Shown here: in pieces, positions 1-7,077 of the stretch
How positions within the stretch are numbered: the stretch's first letter is position 1
Layout of the letters: each line of letters starts with the position of its first letter
From: a bacterium UBP11_UBA4055
GTDB taxonomy: Bacteria > UBA4055
Direction of reading: 5' to 3'
Assembly (NCBI GenBank): GCA_002382735.1
Contig: DFZN01000070.1
Location: 1 to 7,081 of the forward strand
Length of the DNA stretch: 7,081 nt
The notes under the pieces: model-generated
What the model was told of the DNA's origin: nothing
What the model saw: only the letters and a program-made list of their open reading frames with translations
Databases searched by the model: none
Position numbers and translations under genes: made by a program

Positions 1-19
1 ATTTAACTAAAAAATTAGT

Positions 20-24
20 AGGAG
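20..24 (+). promoter_or_regulatory. Ribosome binding site of the subunit E gene
   Basis: AGGAG lies 8 bases before the ATG at 33, which is near-ideal spacing and supports that start. The 32-base leader is AT-rich (8 of 32 bases are G or C). No promoter can be defined in so short a stretch, so transcription may begin upstream of the window. Confidence 0.8.
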
Positions 25-32
25 ACGGATAA

Positions 33-650
33 ATGGAAAAGAAACTCCAGGAACTGACGGAAAAGATCTATTCCGAAGGTGTAACGAAAGCCAAAGAAGA
101 AGCTGACAGACTGATTGCAGAGGCGAAAAAAAATTCTGACGGGATCATAGCTAAAGCCAATGCAGAGGCAGAAAAGATAATTTTAGAAGCAAAGAAAAAG
201 GCCGACGAGATCATCAGGAACGGTCAGTCTGAGATGAAGCTCGCTTCAAATCAGGCCATCAGCGCAGTGAAGCAGAAAATATCCGAGATCATCACATCAA
301 AGATCGCAAAAGATTCCGTATCTTCAGCAGTATCGGAAAAAGAATTCATGAAAAAGATAATCGAGATCTCGATCAGGAATTTTTTTGAGGACCAGTCTAA
401 AGGAATGGACTTATCGGTCACTCTGCCTGAAAAGGAAAAGGAGGAGTTGGAAAACTATCTTAAAGCCAACGCAAAAAAACTTCTCGACGGCGGACTTGTA
501 ATAGACATAGGTGAGGATCTGGAATCCGGATTTAAGATCGGGCCGGCTGACGGAAGCTACAAGCTCAGTTTCACAGACTCCGATTTTGAGAATTTCTTCA
601 AAAAATATATGAAGCCTAAAACGATAGAGTTTCTGTTCGGAGGAAAATAA
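33..650 (+). CDS. atpE: V/A-type ATPase subunit E (peripheral stalk)
   Basis: This is the 205-residue peripheral-stalk subunit (also called NtpE). In the family it forms a long helical strut on the cytoplasmic side that ties the A/B head to membrane subunit I, so that the head does not spin with the rotor. Residues 1 to about 90 are a highly charged, alanine-rich helix without proline, carrying an 11-residue periodicity from about 12 to 66 that suits a right-handed coiled coil. Residues about 100-205 look like the globular C-terminal domain that caps the head; the hydrophobic runs FMKKIIEISI and GGLVIDIG lie in it. Length is normal for the family (about 190-210). The start is fixed by AGGAG 8 bases upstream. 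The stop TAA directly abuts the ATG of the next gene. Its usual coiled-coil partner, subunit G, is not in the window. Sequence in this family is poorly conserved, so the call rests on architecture plus its place at the head of the operon. Confidence 0.9.
   Translation: MEKKLQELTEKIYSEGVTKAKEEADRLIAEAKKNSDGIIAKANAEAEKIILEAKKKADEIIRNGQSEMKLASNQAISAVKQKISEIITSKIAKDSVSSAVSEKEFMKKIIEISIRNFFEDQSKGMDLSVTLPEKEKEELENYLKANAKKLLDGGLVIDIGEDLESGFKIGPADGSYKLSFTDSDFENFFKKYMKPKTIEFLFGGK
66..230 (+). other. Hendecad (11-residue) repeat region inside subunit E
   Basis: Residues 12-66 of subunit E can be laid out as five consecutive 11-residue units beginning at 12, 23, 34, 45 and 56. In the four units from residue 23, position 2 is Ala or Ser, position 3 Asp or Glu, position 5 Leu or Ile and position 6 Ile. 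Position 9 is Ala in the first four units. The first unit (12-22) and the last part of the fifth are degenerate. This periodicity is known from right-handed coiled coils in V/A-ATPase peripheral stalks. The DNA itself is not an obvious tandem repeat, because the 33-base units have diverged in codon use. Confidence 0.65.
639..643 (+). promoter_or_regulatory. Ribosome binding site of the DUF2764 gene
   Basis: GGAGG lies 7 bases before the ATG at 651 and inside the last codons of the subunit E gene. Because the E stop codon directly abuts this ATG, ribosomes finishing E can restart here, which suggests translational coupling. Confidence 0.75.
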
Positions 651-1472
651 ATGTCCCGAAAGTACTACTGCCTTGTAGCGGGGCTGCCGAACATCACGCT
701 CGAGGATTCCAAGCTGTCATACGGGTCGGAACAGTTCTTATCCGACATGAAAGAATTTTTACCCGCTAAAGACTACGGATACTTTGAGCTGTTCAGCCTA
801 AAGACAGACAATGAGAATGTTTACAAAACTCTGGTCGATCACGATCACAAATACATTCCCGGCGGTATATATTCCGAAGACCGCATCGAAGAAATACTCG
901 AAGAACCGGAAAAAGCTGCCGCATATTTAAGAGAGTTCATAGAAGAGTATAATTCCGAGGAGTTCGATGAGGAGGTCAACAGGAAAAGACTGACCGTGCT
1001 GTATTACGAGCATGTGCTTTCTTCGGTCAACGGCATAGTAAGAAAATGGTTCGAGCTTGAACTCAACATGAAGAACATCATGGCGGCTTTGAACGCCAAA
1101 AAGCACGGCCTGAACACGGAGAAAGATATCATTCTCGCCAATGAAACTGCCGAAACGATACTCAAAAGCGGTTCGAGGGATTTCGGGCTCGGCGGAGATC
1201 TTGCGTACATAGAGGAGCTGATCTCGATATTCGAGACGGATGACCTGATCAAAAGGGAGAAAGCCTTAGATGTTTTCAAGTGGGAATGGCTCGACGAGAT
1301 GACATTTTTTGAATATTTCACCGTAGATAAGCTTATTTCGTATTACATCAAGCTTATGATAGTCGAAAGGTGGATATCATTGGATCCCGGGACGGGCAAA
1401 GACCTGTTCTATAAGTTCGTCGAGGAGCTGCAGAATGATTTTCAGTTCCCCGAAGAATTCGGTAAAAAATAA
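651..1472 (+). CDS. DUF2764 family protein, probable C-like subunit of the V-type ATPase
   Basis: This 273-residue soluble protein is predicted to be mostly helical. It has no signal peptide and no membrane segment. It belongs, by my recognition, to the DUF2764 family that sits between E and A in V-type ATPase operons of Bacteroidota, spirochaetes and Chlamydiae. It opens with the family hallmark YYCLVAGLPNI (residues 5-15). Residues 137-154 contain a helix of the form E-x-x-x-K-N-I-x-x-x-L-x-A-K-x-x-G-L. This resembles the conserved D/E-x-x-N-hydrophobic, then Arg/Ala-Lys-Gly helix of V/A-ATPase subunit C. Residues 223-241 form a hydrophobic/aromatic stretch ending in VERW, like the C-terminal part of subunit C. 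Gene position also matches that of C in archaeal and Thermus operons. The inferred role is a central-axle adaptor between shaft subunit D and the membrane ring; this is not proven by sequence alone. Its start abuts the E stop, and 21 bases separate its stop from subunit A. Confidence 0.85.
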   Translation: MSRKYYCLVAGLPNITLEDSKLSYGSEQFLSDMKEFLPAKDYGYFELFSLKTDNENVYKTLVDHDHKYIPGGIYSEDRIEEILEEPEKAAAYLREFIEEYNSEEFDEEVNRKRLTVLYYEHVLSSVNGIVRKWFELELNMKNIMAALNAKKHGLNTEKDIILANETAETILKSGSRDFGLGGDLAYIEELISIFETDDLIKREKALDVFKWEWLDEMTFFEYFTVDKLISYYIKLMIVERWISLDPGTGKDLFYKFVEELQNDFQFPEEFGKK

Positions 1473-1493
1473 ATTTTAATAAAAGGGTAGAAG

Positions 1494-3251
1494 ATGGCTA
1501 CAAAAGGAAAAGTAACGGGGATTATCGCCAATCTGGTGATAGTCGAGGCGGACGGACCTGTTTCCCAAAACGAGATCTGCTACATCAACCTCAAAGGCAC
1601 GGATCTGATGGCCGAGGTTATCAAGATCATGGGGGTCAAGGCTTACACTCAGGTGTTCGAAAGCACGAGGGGCCTCAAGATCGGAGCGGATGTGAAATTC
1701 ATGGGTCACATGCTCGAAGTAACGCTGGGACCGGGCATCCTTTCAAGGAACTACGACGGTCTGCAGAACGATCTTGACAAGATGAAAGGCGTTTTTTTGA
1801 AAAGAGGGGAATACACGGAAGCTATTGACCCCGAAGCAGAATGGGATTTTACGCCGATAGCAAAGGCCGGAGACAAGGTCGAAGCGGGAAGCTGGCTCGG
1901 AGAAGTGACCGAGGGGTGGATGCCGCACAAGATCATGGTTCCGTTCAAATTCTCTGGGAACTATACCGTAAAAAGCGTGAACTCTAAAGGGAAATACAAG
2001 TCAAAAGACAAGATCGCAGTCCTGACAGACGAAAAAGGAAAGGATGTCGAAGTTACGATGATGCAGAAATGGCCTGTCAAAGTGCCTATCAAAGCGTATA
2101 AAGAAAAACCGAGGCCGTTCAAGATAATGGAGACCGGCGTCAGGACGATGGATACGCTTAATCCTCTGGCGGAAGGCGGAACAGGGTTCATTCCCGGACC
2201 TTTCGGCTGCGGCAAGACCGTGCTCCAGCACGCTGTATCACAGCAGGCTGAAGCAGACATGATCATCGTGACAGCCTGCGGTGAAAGGGCGAACGAGGTG
2301 GTGGAAATCTTCACCGAGTTCCCGGAGCTCGAAGACCCGAGAACAGGCAGGAAGCTGATGGAAAGAACGACGATCATCTGTAACACTTCCAACATGCCCG
2401 TAGCCGCAAGGGAAGCATCGGTTTATACGGGAATGACTATCGCCGAGTACTACAGGGCGATGGGCTTGAAGGTACTTCTTCTCGCCGACTCCACTTCAAG
2501 ATGGGCTCAGGCTTTGAGGGAGATGTCGAACAGGATGGAGGAACTGCCCGGTCCGGACGCTTTCCCGATGGACCTTCCGGCTATCATTTCGAACTTCTAT
2601 TCCAGAGCGGGGTTTGTTTATCTCAATAACGGACAGACAGGATCGATCACATTCCTCGGTACGGTGTCGCCGGCCGGAGGTAACCTCAAGGAACCTGTGA
2701 CGGAATCGACAAAAAAAGCGGCAAGATGTTTCTACGCGCTCAACCAGGACAGGGCGGACAGCAAGAGATATCCGGCAATCGACCCTATAGACTCTTATTC
2801 TAAATATCTCGAATACCCGGAGATTCAGGAATATCTGAAAAAGAACATATCAGAGAACTGGGTCGAGATGGTCTCGCTCTCAAAGGACATTCTACTGAGG
2901 GGAAGAGAGGCGTCAGAGCAGATAAACATTCTGGGAGACGACGGGGTACCGATAGAATATCACGAAAGGTTCTGGAAAGCCGAAGTTCTCGATTTTGTAA
3001 TTCTCCAGCAGGACGCTTTTGACAATATAGATAAATCAACGCCGTTCGAAAGGCAGGAATACATGCTTGAGAGAGTGCTTGAGATATATCATACAAAATT
3101 CGATTTCAAGTCTTTCGAGGAAGTGAACCCTTTCTTCAAGGCTATAATCAACCTCTTCAAGCAGATGAATTATGCCGAATACAAATCTGAAAAATTCGAC
3201 GGATATTTGAAGCAGATAAACGAAAAAATTAACGAAAGAAAGGCGGTTTAA
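1494..3251 (+). CDS. atpA: V/A-type ATPase catalytic subunit A
   Basis: This is the 585-residue nucleotide-hydrolysing subunit (NtpA), present in three copies in the head, which couples ATP hydrolysis or synthesis to rotation. Residues 1-70 are the N-terminal beta-barrel. Residues about 110-200 are the extra 'bulge' domain that separates A subunits from F1 beta. The P-loop GPFGCGKT is at 235-242 with Lys241 and Thr242. The GER motif at 263-265 supplies the likely catalytic Glu264. The Walker B strand KVLLLAD ends at 332 and is followed by STSRWAQALRE. The motif YPAIDPIDSYSKY is at 426-438. A helical C-terminal domain follows, containing DFVILQQDAFDNID at 500-513. Length is normal for the bacterial group and no intein is present. 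The start at 1494 matches the family N-terminus (MATKGKVTGI). Only a weak AAGGG lies upstream (1483-1487). The stop TAA directly abuts the start of subunit B. All key catalytic residues are present, so the enzyme should be active. Confidence 0.98.
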   Translation: MATKGKVTGIIANLVIVEADGPVSQNEICYINLKGTDLMAEVIKIMGVKAYTQVFESTRGLKIGADVKFMGHMLEVTLGPGILSRNYDGLQNDLDKMKGVFLKRGEYTEAIDPEAEWDFTPIAKAGDKVEAGSWLGEVTEGWMPHKIMVPFKFSGNYTVKSVNSKGKYKSKDKIAVLTDEKGKDVEVTMMQKWPVKVPIKAYKEKPRPFKIMETGVRTMDTLNPLAEGGTGFIPGPFGCGKTVLQHAVSQQAEADMIIVTACGERANEVVEIFTEFPELEDPRTGRKLMERTTIICNTSNMPVAAREASVYTGMTIAEYYRAMGLKVLLLADSTSRWAQALREMSNRMEELPGPDAFPMDLPAIISNFYSRAGFVYLNNGQTGSITFLGTVSPAGGNLKEPVTESTKKAARCFYALNQDRADSKRYPAIDPIDSYSKYLEYPEIQEYLKKNISENWVEMVSLSKDILLRGREASEQINILGDDGVPIEYHERFWKAEVLDFVILQQDAFDNIDKSTPFERQEYMLERVLEIYHTKFDFKSFEEVNPFFKAIINLFKQMNYAEYKSEKFDGYLKQINEKINERKAV

Positions 3252-4574
3252 ATGGAAACTTCAGCTTTTCAGAAGATATATACAAAGATAACTCAGGTCA
3301 CCAAAGCCACATGTTCTTTAAAGGCGGAAGGCATCGGATATGAGGAGATCGCCAGAGTGAACGGAAGACTGGCGCAGGTGGTGAAGATACAGGGCGACAC
3401 AGTGACGCTTCAGATATTTTCCGGTACCGAAGGTATCCCTACGAATGCGGAGGTCGTGTTCATGGGCAAAGCTCCGACGATCAAAGTGTCAGACGAGCTC
3501 GCGGGAAGATTCTTCAACGCATACGGCGATCCGATAGACGGCGGACCGGCAGTTGAAGGAAAAGAAGTTGAGATCGGCGGCCCGTCTGTTAACCCTGTCA
3601 GAAGAAAGCAGCCGTCTGAGCTTATCCCGACGGGTATAGCGGGGATCGACCTGAACAACACGCTTGTTACAGGACAGAAGATACCGTTCTTCGCGGACCC
3701 GGATCAGCCTTTCAACCAGGTCATGGCAATGGTGGCGTTGAGAGCCAAGGCGGACAAGATCATACTGGGCGGTATGGGGCTTTCCAACGACGACTATTTA
3801 TTTTTCAAGAACATATTCGACAACGCCGGCGCGTTAGACAGAATCATAAGCTTTATAAACACGACAGAGAACCCGCCCGTCGAAAGGTTACTGGTCCCTG
3901 ACATGGCACTCACCGCCGCGGAGTATTTCGCGCATGAGAAGCACGAGAAAGTGCTCGTGCTGTTAACAGACATGACCCTTTACGCCGACGCACTGAGCAT
4001 CGTGTCGAACCGTATGGACCAGATACCGTCCAAGGACAGTATGCCCGGATCGCTTTATTCAGACCTTGCAAAAATATACGAGAAAGCCGTTCAGTTCCCC
4101 GAAGGCGGTTCGATCACGATCATAGCCGTCACGACGCTCTCCGGCGGCGACATCACTCACGCGATACCCGATAACACGGGTTATATCACTGAAGGCCAGC
4201 TCTTCTTAAGAAGGGATACCGATATAGGTAAGGTCATCGTTGACCCGTTCAGATCCCTTTCAAGATTAAAACAGCTCGTTATCGGGAAGCAGACCAGAAA
4301 AGACCATCCCCAGGTGATGAACGCGGGGATCAGGCTTTTCGCGGACGCTGCGAACGCAAAGACCAAGCTCGAGAACGGATTCGACCTGAACGACTATGAC
4401 GAAAGGACACTGAAGTTCGCGAAAGATTATTCGAGAGAACTTCTGGCGATCGACATCAATATCGACATTGACAGTATGCTCGACACAGGCTGGAGGCTCT
4501 TTGCCGAGCACTTCACAAAAGCAGAGCTGGGCATCAAGGACGAGCTTGTTGAAAAATACTGGCCGAAGAACTAG
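3252..4574 (+). CDS. atpB: V/A-type ATPase non-catalytic subunit B
   Basis: This is the 440-residue B subunit (NtpB), which alternates with A in the head and completes the catalytic sites at the A/B interface. The N-terminal barrel spans residues 1-75 and the nucleotide-binding-like core about 76-350. A helical C-terminal domain ends at KYWPKN. Where a P-loop would be, residues 147-156 read FADPDQPFNQ with no Gly-Lys-Thr/Ser, so this subunit is not expected to hydrolyse ATP; that is normal for B. The SLSRL motif at 335-339 supplies Arg338, the probable arginine finger reaching into the neighbouring A site. Other recognisable blocks are GGMGLSNDDYLFF (173-185), KVLVLLTDMTLYADAL (233-248) and TTLSGGDITHAIPDNTGYIT (294-313). 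The start immediately follows the A stop, with a modest AAAGG 8 bases upstream at 3239-3243, consistent with coupled translation and the 3:3 A:B ratio. A 26-base gap follows. Confidence 0.97.
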   Translation: METSAFQKIYTKITQVTKATCSLKAEGIGYEEIARVNGRLAQVVKIQGDTVTLQIFSGTEGIPTNAEVVFMGKAPTIKVSDELAGRFFNAYGDPIDGGPAVEGKEVEIGGPSVNPVRRKQPSELIPTGIAGIDLNNTLVTGQKIPFFADPDQPFNQVMAMVALRAKADKIILGGMGLSNDDYLFFKNIFDNAGALDRIISFINTTENPPVERLLVPDMALTAAEYFAHEKHEKVLVLLTDMTLYADALSIVSNRMDQIPSKDSMPGSLYSDLAKIYEKAVQFPEGGSITIIAVTTLSGGDITHAIPDNTGYITEGQLFLRRDTDIGKVIVDPFRSLSRLKQLVIGKQTRKDHPQVMNAGIRLFADAANAKTKLENGFDLNDYDERTLKFAKDYSRELLAIDINIDIDSMLDTGWRLFAEHFTKAELGIKDELVEKYWPKN

Positions 4575-4600
4575 ACCATAAAAATAAAGAGTCGGAATAA

Positions 4601-5200
4601 ATGGCTATAAAATTTCAATACAATAAAACTTCGGTACAGAACCTCAACAAACAGCTCAAGATCAGGGTCAGAGCTCTTCCTACCATCAAGAACAAGGAAT
4701 CGGCTTTGAGGATGGAGGTCAAAAAGGCTAAAGACAAGGTGCATTCACTTGACGGCGAACTCAGGGCGGACATTCTAAAGTATGACGGAATGAGAAGCCT
4801 CTGGAACGAGTTTGAACCGGGCCTGGTGAGCGTTGATGATGTAAAACTCGAAGTAAAAAAGATCGCAGGCGTGAAGACGCCCGTTCTTACAGATATCATA
4901 TTTTCTGTGAAGGAATTCTCGCTCTTTGAATCGCCCGTCTGGTTCTATGACGGAGTAAATATCCTGAAGAATATAGTTGCGATAGCGATAGAAAAAGAGA
5001 TATTCAGTGTCAAGATGGAGTTATTGGAGAAGGCGAGAAGAAAAACAACGCAGAAGGTCAATCTCTACGAAAAAGTGCAGATACCCGGATTCCAGGAAGC
5101 TCTTTTAAAGATAAAGAGGTTCATGGAGGACGAGGAGAATCTGTCCAAATCATCGCAGAAGATAGTGAAGACGCGACAGATGATGGAGGAGGCCTCATGA
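4601..5200 (+). CDS. atpD: V/A-type ATPase subunit D (central shaft)
   Basis: This 199-residue rotor-shaft subunit (NtpD), analogous to F1 gamma, turns within the A3B3 head and passes torque to the membrane ring. An N-terminal helix runs over about residues 10-65 and a C-terminal helix over about 115-195. Together they would form the long antiparallel coiled coil, with a shorter variable segment between them (about 70-115). The C-terminal helix has the family signature QKVNLYEKVQIPGFQEALLK (151-170), followed by IKRFMEDEE and a Lys-rich tail. The N-terminal block with ALPTIKNKESALRMEVKKAK (25-44) replaces the leucine/lysine-rich version found in archaeal D. This form is familiar to me from the Bacteroidota/Chlamydiae/spirochaete group. 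The start is preceded by only a weak GGA-type site. Its stop overlaps the start of subunit I by four bases. The usual shaft partner F does not follow it. Confidence 0.95.
   Translation: MAIKFQYNKTSVQNLNKQLKIRVRALPTIKNKESALRMEVKKAKDKVHSLDGELRADILKYDGMRSLWNEFEPGLVSVDDVKLEVKKIAGVKTPVLTDIIFSVKEFSLFESPVWFYDGVNILKNIVAIAIEKEIFSVKMELLEKARRKTTQKVNLYEKVQIPGFQEALLKIKRFMEDEENLSKSSQKIVKTRQMMEEAS
5185..5192 (+). promoter_or_regulatory. Strong ribosome binding site and ATGA overlap for subunit I
   Basis: GGAGGAGG lies within the last codons of the D gene. The first GGAGG ends 7 bases before the ATG at 5197, and that ATG overlaps the D stop as ATGA. This decides the start at 5197 over a second in-frame ATG at 5209 (Met5), which would sit 16 bases away. 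It also indicates translational coupling of D and I. Confidence 0.8.
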
Positions 5201-7032
5201 TCGTAAAAATGAAGAAATATACTTTCGTGATCTATCACAGGGAGTATCAGAGTTTCCTTGAGGATATTCACGATCTGGGCATAGTCCATATCACTGAGAA
5301 AAAAGATGTTTCGGCAGAATCGGTGAGAGAGAAGATCAATTTTATAAAAAGGATAGATTTTTCGGTCAAGCATCTTAAAACAAAGATAACTGACGGTAAT
5401 TATTCGAAGGATATAAAAAAGAACGCAGATGCCGACAGCTTAGTAAAAGAGGTCGAGAAACTGTATCTCGATATAGACCAGAACCACCAGAAACTTCACC
5501 AGCTCAACAAGGAGCTCAGTGCGCAGTCGGTCTGGGGTGATTTTTCCGTTTCGACCGTAAATAAGCTCAAAGATGAGGGTATTGAAGTGAGACTTTACAG
5601 CATAAATCCCAAGCTGTTCGATGAAGAGTGGGGAAAGAAATACGCTGTAGAGAAGATATCGTTGGGCGGAGGTAATCTCAATTTCGCTGTCTTTACGCGG
5701 AAAGGCGATGAGCCCGAGATCAAAGCCGAAGAAGTGAAAATGTTCGAAAGATCGGTGTCGGATATTCAGGCTGAAATAAATGAGGTCAAGGCTAAAATAA
5801 CTGCAGATAATAAAACTTTGTCTAAATTTGCGCATGATAATATCGCCACGCTGGAATATCTGCGGAAAGAGACAGAGAACGAAAAGCAGTACATGAAGGT
5901 TTACGACGAGGCTAAGCCGGCCGCGGATTACAAACTGATGCTGCTTGAGGGATGGATACCTGTAACGAGCGAAGATAAGGCTAAAGACTATTTCGATTCA
6001 AAAAGAATAGTATATCTTGAAAGGGAGCCTGTTGAAGAGGAAGTTCAAGAAGTACCGATCTTAATGCGGAACGGTAAATTTGCTAAAATGTTCGAGCCTA
6101 TTGGAAGACTTTTCTCGCTTCCTTCGTACAACGAGATAGACCTGACAGCTTTCTTCGCGCCTTTCTTCATGCTGTTCTTCGGATTCTGTCTTGGTGATGC
6201 GGGTTACGGAATAGTGCTTATTACCGTTGGTGCAATTCTGAAGTTTAAGCTTGACAAAGAATGGAAACCGATGCTCACTCTCGTACAGCTTCTCGGGCTT
6301 ATGACTGTCATAATGGGTATCGTAGGAGGAACCTTCTTCGGCATAAATCTGATCGAAACGGACCTGAAATTCAAAGATATGTTCCTCGACAGCAATTCGA
6401 TGTTCTGGCTTGCGCTCGGGCTCGGCGTCGTTCAGATACTTTTCGGGATGTGCATCAAAATGACCAACCTGATCAGAAAGAACGGCAGTTTTATTTACGG
6501 CGTATCGACAATCGGCTGGATGATACTCGTTCTGAGTTTTGTGGCTATGGGAATGAAGGCCGTTCTGGCTTATCTTAAAGTCGATCCCGAAACGATCGCG
6601 AGCCTGACATATCTGGACACAATGTCGAGTATCGCAGGTAAAACCGCGCTTGTAGGCGTGGCGCTGATACTGCTCTTCAACGATCCGAAGGCCAATCTGG
6701 GCATAAGGATACTCAAAGGAGTGTGGCAGCTGTATGACATTACAGGACTGTTCGGCGATGTCTTAAGCTATATAAGGCTGTTTGCGTTGGGCGTCTCCGG
6801 AGCTATACTCGGGCTTGTGATCAACAACATCGCCGCCGAGTTTCTCAAAATTCCGTATATAGGCTGGGTAATATTCATACTGTTCCTTATAGTCGGTCAT
6901 ACAGGCAACATTCTTCTTTCAGGGCTCGGATCGCTGGTTCACCCGATGCGTCTTACCTTTGTAGAGTTCTACAAGAACGCCGGATGGACAGGCGGAGGAA
7001 AAGAGTATAAACCGTTCAAGAAAAGCGTTTAG
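5197..7032 (+). CDS. atpI: V/A-type ATPase subunit I (membrane stator, a-subunit homologue)
   Basis: This 611-residue membrane subunit (NtpI) forms the static half of the ion path next to the rotating K ring. Residues 1 to about 310 are cytoplasmic, start with the family block MIVKMKKYTFVIYH, and contain two charged helical stretches (about 83-112 and 183-240) likely to form the coiled-coil arm contacting E. From about residue 315 to 580 there are roughly seven or eight hydrophobic segments. The first includes FFMLFFGFCLGDAGYG (323-338). Arg527 in DVLSYIRLFALGVSGA (521-536) matches the essential channel arginine (Arg735 of yeast Vph1). Arg585 in VHPMRLTFVEFYKN (581-594) is the probable second conserved arginine. 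The short C-terminal tail WTGGGKEYKPFKK is typical of the prokaryotic group. At about 600 residues it is of normal prokaryotic length, with a smaller soluble arm than the eukaryotic protein of about 840. A 45-base gap separates it from the next gene. Confidence 0.96.
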   Translation: MIVKMKKYTFVIYHREYQSFLEDIHDLGIVHITEKKDVSAESVREKINFIKRIDFSVKHLKTKITDGNYSKDIKKNADADSLVKEVEKLYLDIDQNHQKLHQLNKELSAQSVWGDFSVSTVNKLKDEGIEVRLYSINPKLFDEEWGKKYAVEKISLGGGNLNFAVFTRKGDEPEIKAEEVKMFERSVSDIQAEINEVKAKITADNKTLSKFAHDNIATLEYLRKETENEKQYMKVYDEAKPAADYKLMLLEGWIPVTSEDKAKDYFDSKRIVYLEREPVEEEVQEVPILMRNGKFAKMFEPIGRLFSLPSYNEIDLTAFFAPFFMLFFGFCLGDAGYGIVLITVGAILKFKLDKEWKPMLTLVQLLGLMTVIMGIVGGTFFGINLIETDLKFKDMFLDSNSMFWLALGLGVVQILFGMCIKMTNLIRKNGSFIYGVSTIGWMILVLSFVAMGMKAVLAYLKVDPETIASLTYLDTMSSIAGKTALVGVALILLFNDPKANLGIRILKGVWQLYDITGLFGDVLSYIRLFALGVSGAILGLVINNIAAEFLKIPYIGWVIFILFLIVGHTGNILLSGLGSLVHPMRLTFVEFYKNAGWTGGGKEYKPFKKSV

Positions 7033-7057
7033 ATAAACAATAAAATTAAATAAATTC

Positions 7058-7062
7058 AGGAG
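7058..7062 (+). promoter_or_regulatory. Ribosome binding site in an AT-rich leader of the next gene
   Basis: AGGAG sits in a leader (7033-7077) in which only 7 of 45 bases are G or C. It is 15 bases before the ATG at 7078, which is longer than usual. No ATG, GTG or TTG lies closer. An ATT at 7069, in the same frame as that ATG and 6 bases from the site, is the only closer codon of any interest, and ATT starts are rare. Confidence 0.6.
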
Positions 7063-7077
7063 TCAACTATTAATAAA

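Noticed and set aside
6..19. Short inverted repeat ACTAA-AAAA-TTAGT before subunit E
   Set aside because: The stem is five pairs, mostly A-T, with no T-run after it. It is too weak to call a terminator or operator in such AT-rich sequence.
126..133. Run of eight A in the subunit E gene as a programmed frameshift site
   Set aside because: The zero frame gives a complete normal-length protein, and no downstream stimulating structure or useful alternative frame is seen.
1383..1400. DPGTGK in the DUF2764 protein as a possible nucleotide-binding loop
   Set aside because: It lacks the full G-x-x-x-x-G-K-T/S pattern (Asp follows the Lys) and is not followed by a suitable fold, so it is most likely a surface loop near the C-terminus.
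1792..1798. Run of seven T in the subunit A gene as a slippage site
   Set aside because: It encodes part of Val-Phe-Leu in an intact, well-conserved protein, and there is no evidence of an alternative product.
4575..4600. Possible terminator or internal promoter between B and D
   Set aside because: The gap is only 26 bases, with no hairpin and no convincing promoter elements; the genes read as one operon.
5440..5835. 131-residue reading frame on the minus strand
   Set aside because: It lies entirely antisense to the intact subunit I gene, has no recognisable domain, and is explained by codon bias of the real gene. The same applies to the other minus-strand frames at 1004-1321, 1476-1709, 1961-2395, 2800-3096, 3410-3661, 4266-4511, 4615-4899 and 5065-5373.
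6261..6578. 105-residue alternative-frame reading frame on the + strand
   Set aside because: It overlaps the membrane domain of subunit I in another frame, and its product is rich in Arg, Asp and Ser with no family resemblance, which is typical of a shadow frame.
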